DNA from: Ruminococcus bicirculans (ex Wegman et al. 2014)
Lineage (GTDB): Bacteria > Bacillota > Clostridia > Oscillospirales > Ruminococcaceae
NCBI RefSeq assembly: GCF_000723465.1
Contig: NZ_HF545616.1
Span: 930,001-994,000, forward strand
Length of the DNA: 64,000 bases
Direction: 5' to 3'
A program made the position numbers and the translations under genes. Below the pieces are notes generated by a model. The model had not been told where the DNA came from and made no database searches. It worked only from the letters and a program-made list of their open reading frames with translations. This document shows positions 38,175 through 44,933 of this stretch, piece after piece (positions within the stretch are counted from its first letter, which is position 1; each line of letters starts with the position of its first letter).

Positions 38175-38934
38175 TTGAAAAAAAGAATCATTTCAATTTT
38201 CATGTCTGTTATTGTCCTCATCAACATAATTGTTCCGGTCTACGCTTCGGCAGCAGCGAAACTCAGTATATTATAAAAAACTCAGGATATAATTATGAAA
38301 TTCAGCCCGATCAGGAAGTGAATTTCGGTTTCTGTGTGACAGGAGAAGGTCTTGAAATTCCAAAAGCTTTTGAAATCTGTTCACAAAGAACCGATAAAGC
38401 AGAAAATGAATATATTGTTTCGCTGAATGTTACCAACGATTGGGGTAACGGTTTTACCGGCGAAATAAAAATACAAAATCTCTCAGCCGAACCAATCCCC
38501 AGACTTTTGGCGTGCCTGATTCTGAGTATATATTTGAAGTTGACGTTCCGTCAGTTGTCGAAAACTTTTCAAATATTAATACCGATACAAATCCTTTCGA
38601 GGTATCGGTTAAAATGAAAGCTGCAGGAAATATTCTGTCAAATCTTGATGCATGAGAAAGCCTTTACTCAAAAGCAATGACAAATGATGCAACTTTAGGA
38701 ATTTGTTCGGAATTTATTTACGATGAGGGTTGCAAAATTGAAGAAGCTGTGATACAATTTAAAATAGATTACGAGAATGCAGTCGAAGCAGATACTAAAA
38801 AGGCTGAAGATTCTGAGTTCTATACACTGTTTCCATTGCTTATTTCAGTATTAAAATTAGGCAATCAAGGCATATCTACTGCTTTTTCATGTATATCGGA
38901 CCTTTTCAGTAACACGGTCAAAACTTGTAATTAA
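38175..38934 (+). pseudogene. Decayed secreted protein gene with several frameshifts
   Basis: A TTG start at 38175 behind AGGAGG opens a clear signal peptide ('KKRIISIFMSVIVLINIIVP' then VYASAAA) that stops after 33 codons. The reading continues one frame over at about 38252 ('TQYIIKNSGYNYEIQPDQEV' through 'NDWGNGFTGEIKIQNLSAE'). It shifts again near 38510 ('PDSEYIFEVDVPSVVENFSN'), meets TGA near 38653 and continues to 38934. The 'W-NGF-GEI-I-NLS' pattern recalls cellulose-binding beta-sandwich modules, but this is weak. At least two frameshifts and one stop mark it as inactive. Confidence 0.65.
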
Positions 38935-38972
38935 TGAAATAAGAAGATTATTGAACTTAGAGGAGGATTTTT

Positions 38973-40094
38973 TTGATAGATGGCAATAATGAGTTAGAAA
39001 ATCATATTTACTATGTTTGCTTAATAAATGTTATTTTATTTCTGATTGGCGTATTTGCGGCTTATGGTGTTTATTATGAATATTTGTATGAAGGGATATT
39101 CACTAACGGTATATCTGATTTCAAAAGATTGATAATATTTAATTTTATATGCTATCTTTTGATTGTGTATAATGCCGCAGTCATTATAATGGCTATGGGT
39201 GAGGGCCTTTTTCTAAGTGCAAGATATAGGAAATTTAATAAGTCAAAAAAATTAGGCTTGAAAATTATTACATCAGCCGTAATAAACCATGATAAAGATT
39301 TTTTGTTAAAAAATCGGATACGGATATTAGTTTTTATTTGTTTGCTTATAGGAGTAGGTGCAGGTATAAATAAAATATTTGAGATCAGCAATATGACAGT
39401 ATTTGAACAGTTGTCTCTGATATCCGAAATAAATGACGATATAGAATATGATGATCCGATAAGTATTGAAACCGACAGCATTGAGTTATACGATAATCGA
39501 AATATTTGGGTAGAAAACAGTGATGGTGTTAATGTAAAACGATCACTAAAATCAAGTCAGGTCGAAACGATCAAGGGCGACAACGGATTTCAAAAAGAAA
39601 TTCCAGATGAACGGCATTTTCGAATCTCATATTATAAAAGATCAGGTTATGTAAAAGAAGTTCTGGATATAACGGATACCTCCGATTACAATTTGTCACT
39701 TAGTTCTCCATCATATTCATATTTTATAAAACAAAATATTGAAATAAGATTAAGCGTCAATGAAAACAATACAATACTTGTAGAGCGTTCTGGTATTGCA
39801 GTGTATGATGATTTAGATCCGAACAGCGTAGAATTAGCTGAGATGGAAAAGAAAATATATTGGTACATTACCTGTGACGGCGAGTTTTATAAGCGCAGTT
39901 TAGCTATTCGGTCAAACTGGACAAATGTTCTAACTTTTGCTCCTGCCGGAGATTACGCTGTCACTCTTGTTTTGGATAATGACGAAGAAATCGAAGATCA
40001 AGCCCCTATCAGCAATACCATTTTATATTCTAAGAGGAGTAAGAATAGTAATTCTGAAGAGTATGAGAGTGTACCACTGGAAAAAGAAGATTGA
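38973..40094 (+). CDS. Three-TM protein with extracytoplasmic domain (array unit A, large)
   Basis: This is a 373-aa protein of no family I recognise. Three membrane helices lie near residues 12-36, 51-75 and 116-136, followed by a soluble domain of about 235 residues, presumably outside the cell. The C-terminal segment 'YITCDGEFYKRS' ... 'YAVTLVLDND' ... 'APISNTILY' recurs in the large proteins at 40246 and 41547. The start is TTG 38973, six bases after AGGAGG. A small membrane protein follows after 20 bases. Codon use is AT-rich compared with the housekeeping genes around the island. Confidence 0.75.
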   Translation: MIDGNNELENHIYYVCLINVILFLIGVFAAYGVYYEYLYEGIFTNGISDFKRLIIFNFICYLLIVYNAAVIIMAMGEGLFLSARYRKFNKSKKLGLKIITSAVINHDKDFLLKNRIRILVFICLLIGVGAGINKIFEISNMTVFEQLSLISEINDDIEYDDPISIETDSIELYDNRNIWVENSDGVNVKRSLKSSQVETIKGDNGFQKEIPDERHFRISYYKRSGYVKEVLDITDTSDYNLSLSSPSYSYFIKQNIEIRLSVNENNTILVERSGIAVYDDLDPNSVELAEMEKKIYWYITCDGEFYKRSLAIRSNWTNVLTFAPAGDYAVTLVLDNDEEIEDQAPISNTILYSKRSKNSNSEEYESVPLEKED

Positions 40095-40114
40095 TTATTT
40101 TAGGGGGAAAAACA

Positions 40115-40243
40115 ATGCCTCAATTCATAAAATCATTCCTATGGCGGTTCATATTAGACATTATCTTATTGGGGACATTTGTTAGGTTTTGTCAAAATAT
40201 CATTTTGACAATTACGTCAAGATTCATATCTGAGGTGACATAA
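40115..40243 (+). CDS. Small single-TM protein (array unit A, small)
   Basis: This 42-aa protein is one amphipathic membrane helix with the core 'KSFLWRFILDIILLG', which recurs almost unchanged in the small proteins at 41344 and 42558. It is preceded by TAGGGGGAAAAACA. Its stop is two bases before the next large gene, whose ribosome binding site (GAGGTG) lies inside this ORF, so translation is coupled. The function is unknown. Confidence 0.7.
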   Translation: MPQFIKSFLWRFILDIILLGTFVRFCQNIILTITSRFISEVT

Positions 40244-40245
40244 TT

Positions 40246-41328
40246 ATGGCTAACAAGGCATTATTTTGGTATAACTACAAAAGATTTGTTGACGAAGGCA
40301 CCATTAAGCCACTGTCTCCAAAGACATTTGCATTGTCAGGATTAATAACGGTTTGTGGTCTTGTGCTTAGTCTAACAATTTATTGTTTGGTATTTCCTAA
40401 CAGTTTTGTTGGAGAGAATACACCTATTAAACTGTTTTTCTGTACATTGTTTTATATGCTTGGTACGCTTGCCATGATCGGCGGAGTGTACTTTGGTATA
40501 TCGCTTGTTGTTACAAGGTTTATACCAACCAAAAGTAATAGACTTGTACTTAGATGCTTTATGTATGTAATTCAGATCGTGTTGTTTCTTCTTGTTTTTA
40601 TAGGAGGTTTTGAAAATTATTTTTCGGTTTACGGTATTAGTTCTTATTCGGACGACATTAAAGCAATAAAAAGTGATTATGTAATGATGGTGAACTCTGC
40701 AAAGGATATGTTTTCAGATACTGAAACGCTTAAAGATGTACACTTCGATACTATGTCGTACTTATACTTTGAAAACCAAGGAAGAAATGCTGTGTATATT
40801 GATGCCGTTGACGATAACGATCGTTATACAAAACTTATGATTTCTCCCGGTGACAAATCAAAGATTGATTTCTCGGCGTTTTATGACGTTACTTATTATC
40901 CTAATACGATGACGATAAGTAGTTTAAATATTGTAGGAGAATATGACGCTACAGAAGAAGCCGAAAAAAAAGAGCAAAATGAAATTACGGAGTTATTAAA
41001 TGAATTGCTTGACATGGATATAGAAATAACTCTTGAAGTAGATGAAAAAGGAACAGTATTTATTAATCGTCCGCATATACCTTATTATGATGATAAAGAA
41101 GATATTGGGGTTGTTCCTCTTGATCGTAGCATCAGTCTGTATGTAAAAAGAGATGGGGAATTTTATCAAAATTGGGACTTCTCAAAGAAGGAGTGGATTA
41201 ATAAACTAACTTTCTTAAAAAGTAATAGAAAGTATGGAAATTATGAAATAATACTTGCTTTCGGATACAATGAAACAACAGGAGAATATACTCCCATTAG
41301 TAACACGATTGAATACACGGTTGAATAA
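40246..41328 (+). CDS. Three-TM protein with extracytoplasmic domain (array unit B, large)
   Basis: This 360-aa protein has helices near residues 28-52, 64-90 and 105-125, then a soluble domain. After the third helix 'YFSVYGISSYSDDI' aligns with 'YSTYGIKNLIEEI' in unit C. The end 'VKRDGEFYQNWDF' ... 'YTPISNTIEYTVE' matches units A and C. An acidic, helical stretch ('TEEAEKKEQNEITELLNEL') lies in the middle of the soluble part. No catalytic motif or known family is recognised. Confidence 0.75.
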   Translation: MANKALFWYNYKRFVDEGTIKPLSPKTFALSGLITVCGLVLSLTIYCLVFPNSFVGENTPIKLFFCTLFYMLGTLAMIGGVYFGISLVVTRFIPTKSNRLVLRCFMYVIQIVLFLLVFIGGFENYFSVYGISSYSDDIKAIKSDYVMMVNSAKDMFSDTETLKDVHFDTMSYLYFENQGRNAVYIDAVDDNDRYTKLMISPGDKSKIDFSAFYDVTYYPNTMTISSLNIVGEYDATEEAEKKEQNEITELLNELLDMDIEITLEVDEKGTVFINRPHIPYYDDKEDIGVVPLDRSISLYVKRDGEFYQNWDFSKKEWINKLTFLKSNRKYGNYEIILAFGYNETTGEYTPISNTIEYTVE

Positions 41329-41343
41329 TAAGGAGGAAAAACA

Positions 41344-41538
41344 ATGACCCAATTCACAAAATCATTTCTATGGAGATTTATACTAGATATAATTCTACTT
41401 GGAATTTTCGTAAGACTTTTGCAGAGCGTTATCTTGGCGATTTTGTCAAGAAGTATGGAAACTTATGATGATGTTGATTATGTATATGATAAATACGCAT
41501 ATAACAATATCAAACATATTAATGAGGAGATTTTGTAG
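41344..41538 (+). CDS. Small single-TM protein (array unit B, small)
   Basis: This 64-aa protein carries the shared helix ('TKSFLWRFILDIILLG', then IFVRL) over about residues 5-35. It continues 'SRSMET' and then a unique acidic/Tyr-rich tail ('YDDVDYVYDKYAYNNIKH'). Its first ~125 bases are close to identical with those of the gene at 42558, so the two copies diverged recently. AAGGAGGAAAAACA precedes the ATG, and the next large gene starts eight bases after its stop. Confidence 0.72.
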   Translation: MTQFTKSFLWRFILDIILLGIFVRLLQSVILAILSRSMETYDDVDYVYDKYAYNNIKHINEEIL

Positions 41539-41546
41539 GGAAAAAT

Positions 41547-42542
41547 ATGAAAGCTATTAAAACAATTTATAATAATTGCGGTTGGTTTTTGTTAGTGCTG
41601 ATATTCGGAAATATATTATTAAATTTTTTTGCTCCAAACTCATTGATTGGTCAAGAAAATATAAATTTAGTTTGTTTATTTTTGAAAATTAAAGCAATCT
41701 CAGCAATTGTACTAGCCTTTTTTATGATCATGTTTATGATAAAATCGGCTGTAACATTCTTTAATGAAAAAGGTTACGGTTTAGGTCATAAAATTGTTGG
41801 AGTCGTATTTTCGTGTTTTGTTTCAATATTGTGGATGAATTTTATATCTGTTCAGTCTCAGTATAGTACATACGGCATAAAAAATCTAATTGAAGAAATT
41901 TCTGTTGTGCAAAAAATAAGCAACGGAAGTGCTTTTAAGAAAACTATTAATTTAACCAAGCAAGATGATAATATTTCGGTTTATACAAAAAAATCGAAAA
42001 AGTCTTCTTATCCATCACGATTTCAAGGTGTTCAGGCTACTCAATTGTATAATTTTTATGGAGTTTATGCGGATTCAGACAAATTAAAAGTATATAATGA
42101 AAGCATAAATACTCAACTAAGATTAAGTCTTAGTAAATCAGAGTTTGACTATTATAATGACTTGATAAAATCAGCTAATAACAATGATGAGTTTCAAATT
42201 GAGTTTTATACTGATAAAGATGGAAAGAATTTGGGATACATAGAATCAATTCAGTTGGTTGAGAAAAAAAATTCGCCGTCATATTCAGAAAATATATCTG
42301 TGAAAGAAAATTCTGATTTATATACTGTTACAAAGAGCGATAATTCAGAATTAGAAAATATATGTTGGCTTATAGTCAAGGACGGTGAAATTCAAAAAAT
42401 TGTCGATGCAAGTGAAATAAACGAATTCAAATTGCGAAAGGATGTGCCGGAAGGAGTATATACAGTATTATTGTGTACTGATTATGATTCTACCACACAT
42501 TCATATACACAAGTAAGCAACGCTATTGAAATTATAATTTGA
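41547..42542 (+). CDS. Three-TM protein with extracytoplasmic domain (array unit C, large)
   Basis: This 331-aa protein has helices near residues 10-30, 43-66 and 82-100, then a Lys/Ser-rich soluble domain. The last 65 residues ('ICWLIVKDGEIQKIVDAS' ... 'YTVLLCTDYDSTTHSYTQVSNAIEI') align with the ends of units A and B. The family is unknown. It begins at ATG 41547 after TAGGGAAAAAT, eight bases behind the small gene of unit B, and is followed after 15 bases by the third small gene. Confidence 0.73.
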   Translation: MKAIKTIYNNCGWFLLVLIFGNILLNFFAPNSLIGQENINLVCLFLKIKAISAIVLAFFMIMFMIKSAVTFFNEKGYGLGHKIVGVVFSCFVSILWMNFISVQSQYSTYGIKNLIEEISVVQKISNGSAFKKTINLTKQDDNISVYTKKSKKSSYPSRFQGVQATQLYNFYGVYADSDKLKVYNESINTQLRLSLSKSEFDYYNDLIKSANNNDEFQIEFYTDKDGKNLGYIESIQLVEKKNSPSYSENISVKENSDLYTVTKSDNSELENICWLIVKDGEIQKIVDASEINEFKLRKDVPEGVYTVLLCTDYDSTTHSYTQVSNAIEIII

Positions 42543-42557
42543 TAACAGGAGAAAGAC

Positions 42558-42803
42558 ATGACCAAATTTACAAAATCATTTCTATGGAGATTTATATTAG
42601 ATATAATTCTGCTTGGAATTTTCGTGAGACTTATGCAGAACATTATCTTGGCGATTCTGTCAAGAAGTATGGAAACTTGTTCGACTCCGTTTCTGGTTAT
42701 TGAAGCGGTTGTCGTATCAGTAATCAGTATGCTATTTATCTGTTTTATTACATATTGGAATATCAGCGTTATTTCAAACAAATGGAGAGCTATGAAGCTT
42801 TGA
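42558..42803 (+). CDS. Small two-TM protein (array unit C, small)
   Basis: This is an 81-aa protein. Its first 40 residues are nearly those of the 41344 protein, up to and including 'ILSRSMET'. It then has a second hydrophobic helix ('FLVIEAVVVSVISMLFICFI') and a basic end, where the 41344 protein has an unrelated acidic tail. CAGGAGAAAGAC precedes the ATG. It closes the six-gene array; a terminator hairpin follows 110 bases later. Confidence 0.72.
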   Translation: MTKFTKSFLWRFILDIILLGIFVRLMQNIILAILSRSMETCSTPFLVIEAVVVSVISMLFICFITYWNISVISNKWRAMKL

Positions 42804-42913
42804 GGGGTTTATAAGTTTCATTGATAAGTGGATAGAGAAAATGACCAGATTGGTGATTGCGTGAAAAATGCAGGATAGTTGTAAATATGTTGAATTATCG
42901 ATACTACGAAAAA

Positions 42914-42962
42914 GACCGAGTAAGATGTTCCGGTGGAACATTTTGCTCGGTCCGATTTTTAT
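42914..42962. terminator. Bidirectional terminator closing the array
   Basis: GACCGAG/CTCGGTC forms the base of the stem, with an inner ATGTTCC/GGAACAT stem around GGT. AAAAAG precedes it and ATTTTTATTT follows, so it can work in both directions. Confidence 0.78.
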
Positions 42963-42991
42963 TTGACTTGAATAGTTATTATGTTGTAATA

Positions 42992-43306
42992 TCAGACCTG
43001 AGCCGCATATACTCCGTAGATCTCGGTATAATTAGAGGTAAATATGTGAAGCTGTCCCATATCATAAATGCTTACTCCGTAGTTGCTGAAAGCTTGTGCA
43101 ATGTCATCGTATGAGTAGAAAGCAACTCCTGACGACACCTCACTTGCACTAATGCAAATATCCCAGCTATATGAGTACTTGTTTTCAAGGACCAGCATAG
43201 GAGCACTGTCACCGCTGTATACCATGGCAATTTTATAGTTATCGCTTATATACTTTAACCCGTCAGAAATCGTAAGAGCTGACCAGACAGGTATGACGCT
43301 TCCCAT
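42992..43306 (-). CDS. Hypothetical protein, possibly a C-terminal fragment
   Basis: This 104-aa ORF has good coding character ('ISDGLKYISDNYKIAMVYSG', 'EVSSGVAFYSYDDIAQAF') but belongs to no family I recognise. There is no ribosome binding site before the ATG, so it may be the tail of a lost longer gene. The TetR-type operator at 43331-43347 lies just upstream on its strand, and the hairpin at 42914 would terminate it. Confidence 0.4.
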   Translation of the reverse strand: MGSVIPVWSALTISDGLKYISDNYKIAMVYSGDSAPMLVLENKYSYSWDICISASEVSSGVAFYSYDDIAQAFSNYGVSIYDMGQLHIFTSNYTEIYGVYAAQV

Positions 43307-43330
43307 TTTATTTTGTAATAGTCACCAATC

Positions 43331-43347
43331 ACATAACACCGTTATGT
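43331..43347. promoter_or_regulatory. TetR-type palindromic operator O1
   Basis: ACATAACACCGTTATGT, a near-perfect 17-bp palindrome in the intergenic region upstream of the TetR gene. The same sequence with one changed centre base recurs at 44116. Confidence 0.72.
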
Positions 43348-43386
43348 TTCAATATCATATAATATGCTGAAAATATAGTAAATGTA

Positions 43387-43415
43387 TTGACATATCGAGC
43401 GTTATATGCTAAGAT
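43387..43415 (+). promoter_or_regulatory. Sigma-A promoter of the tetR-type gene
   Basis: TTGACA-N17-TAAGAT, with the -10 hexamer overlapped by an operator-like palindrome, as expected for autorepression. Confidence 0.75.
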
Positions 43416-43426
43416 AACAGTGTTAT
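43414..43426. promoter_or_regulatory. TetR-type operator O2 over the -10 region
   Basis: ATAACA-G-TGTTAT, followed by GT, is a 13-bp palindrome with the same half-site (ATAAC/GTTAT) as the other two operators, placed at the start of transcription of the regulator gene. Confidence 0.65.
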
Positions 43427-43451
43427 GTGAAGTGGAAAGCGGGGTGCAGTA

Positions 43452-44078
43452 ATGGGTGACGAACTTGAAACAAGGGAAAAGCTGTTGGAAAGTGCAATGG
43501 CCGAGTTCTCTGAAAATGGTTATATGAAGGCTTCTCTGAGAAAAATATGCGCTGACGCAGGCGTGACGACCGGTGCGCTGTATTTCTTCTTTAAAAATAA
43601 AAATGACTTGTTCAAGGCTATTGTCGATGAGCCGCTGAAAGAGCTTTGCAAGCTTCTTACGGAGCATTATATGCAGGATGCTCAGGATATGGATAGCGAT
43701 GACCCTGCGGTGCTTTCTGCTGAGTATCACATTGACACCCACACCGACCTTGACAAGCTTGTGGAGTATATGTATCTCCACTATGACGTTTTTATGCTGC
43801 TGCTCACGGGTGCGCAGGGGTCTGAGTATGAAAATACTGTGGATATGATCGTGGATATGACAGAACAGGGCTTTAGGATATCAGCGGAAAAAGCTGCCGC
43901 AAAAATGCCTAACTGCCACGTTGATGAGTATATGCTTCATTGGATAACCCATATAAGTGTTGACGCCTACACTCATTTGCTAACTCACGAGAGAGATGTG
44001 GAAAAGGCAAAGCTCCATATGCGCAGAGTAATGGAGTTTCTAATAAAAATATGGTTTACAATGATAGTCGAGGATTAG
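43452..44078 (+). CDS. TetR/AcrR-family transcriptional regulator
   Basis: This 208-aa regulator has the N-terminal TetR helix-turn-helix: 'TREKLLESAMAEFSENGYMK', 'SLRKICADAGVTTGALYFFF', 'KNKNDLFKAIVDE' (residues 6-55). The rest is the helical ligand/dimer domain, here with an acidic loop near 80-95. It sits between operators O1/O2 and O3, and directly upstream of an ABC ATPase/permease operon. The most likely role is to repress itself and that transporter until an inducer binds. The inducer is unknown. A GGGGTG-type ribosome binding site precedes ATG 43452. Confidence 0.9.
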   Translation: MGDELETREKLLESAMAEFSENGYMKASLRKICADAGVTTGALYFFFKNKNDLFKAIVDEPLKELCKLLTEHYMQDAQDMDSDDPAVLSAEYHIDTHTDLDKLVEYMYLHYDVFMLLLTGAQGSEYENTVDMIVDMTEQGFRISAEKAAAKMPNCHVDEYMLHWITHISVDAYTHLLTHERDVEKAKLHMRRVMEFLIKIWFTMIVED

Positions 44079-44082
44079 AAAA

Positions 44083-44107
44083 TTGCCGCCTGCGGGCGGT
44101 AACTTTT
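44083..44107 (+). terminator. Weak terminator after the TetR gene
   Basis: The stem TTGCCGCC/GGCGGTAA (44083-44090 with 44095-44102) is followed by CTTTTAG; the U-tract is short. Confidence 0.55.
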
Positions 44108-44115
44108 AGAAACCT

Positions 44116-44132
44116 ACATAACAACGTTATGT
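44116..44132. promoter_or_regulatory. TetR-type palindromic operator O3 upstream of the ABC operon
   Basis: ACATAACAACGTTATGT, identical to O1 except for the centre base, 100 bases before the ABC ATPase gene. Two more dyads follow: AATGTGCA/TGCACATT at 44161-44180 and AAGTTAG/CTAACTT at 44194-44213. Confidence 0.7.
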
Positions 44133-44231
44133 GTGAATTTTGTATCTCAAATGTCGATGAAATGTGCAGATATGCACATTTTTATATAAAGTAAAGTTAG
44201 CTAAATCTAACTTATAAATGGAGGAAATGAT

Positions 44232-44933
44232 ATGTATTTGGAGATCAAAGATGTGAAGAAAAGCTACGGCAGTGACGCCAGCTATATTCAGGTGCTAAAG
44301 GGTATCACCACAAGTCTAGAAAAAGGTCAGATGTGCGTTATTCAGGGTACGAGCGGCTCTGGTAAATCCACGCTCCTTAACTGCATAGGCGGTCTTGACA
44401 CTATGGACAGTGGCTCTGTTAAGGTCGACGGCAAGGAGATTTTCGGTCTTAAACCTGATAAGCTTGCCGACTACAGAAAGGAAAATCTGGGCTTTATCTT
44501 TCAGTTTTATAACCTCGTTCCAAATCTGACAGTTGTGGAAAATATTCAGGTTTGTGAATATCTTTCAGATTCGCCACTGGATATGGAAGAACTTCTCACA
44601 ACGTTGGGACTTTCCGAACACAGAAACAAGTTTCCGTCACAGCTTTCAGGCGGTCAGCAGCAGAGATGTGCTATAGCAAGGGCGCTTATAAAAAATCCAA
44701 AGCTGCTTTTGTGCGACGAGCCTACAGGCGCTCTTGACTCCAAAACTTCAAGGGATATTCTTATCCTGCTGGAAAAAATCAATGCAAAATATGGCACAAC
44801 AATGCTTATCGTTACTCACAACAATGCTATAAAAAATATGGTGCATAAGGTAATAATCGTTAAGGACGGACTTATCAAACAGGATTATCTTAACGAAACA
44901 CGCATACCTGCCGCAGAGCTGGAGGACTTGTAA
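44232..44933 (+). CDS. ABC transporter ATP-binding protein (MacB/FtsE type)
   Basis: This 233-aa ATPase has Walker A 'GTSGSGKST' (Thr replaces the usual Pro of GPSGSGKST), Q-loop 'FIFQFYN', signature 'LSGGQQQR', Walker B 'LLLCDEPTGALD' and H-loop 'IVTHNN'. It is clearly paralogous to the protein at 3612-4316, even to the tail 'DYLNETRIPAAEL'. GGAGGAAATGAT precedes ATG 44232. Its TAA overlaps the ATG of the permease by one base. TetR control is inferred from operator O3 upstream. Confidence 0.92.
   Translation: MYLEIKDVKKSYGSDASYIQVLKGITTSLEKGQMCVIQGTSGSGKSTLLNCIGGLDTMDSGSVKVDGKEIFGLKPDKLADYRKENLGFIFQFYNLVPNLTVVENIQVCEYLSDSPLDMEELLTTLGLSEHRNKFPSQLSGGQQQRCAIARALIKNPKLLLCDEPTGALDSKTSRDILILLEKINAKYGTTMLIVTHNNAIKNMVHKVIIVKDGLIKQDYLNETRIPAAELEDL

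Noticed and set aside
42857-43114. 85-aa plus-strand ORF after the membrane array
   Set aside because: It runs through a strong bidirectional terminator and overlaps the better minus-strand ORF; there is no ribosome binding site.
37489-43300. Integrative element inserted at tRNA-Asn
   Set aside because: The island lies behind tRNA-Asn, but I found no second copy of the tRNA 3' end and no integrase, so an att-site origin is not supported.
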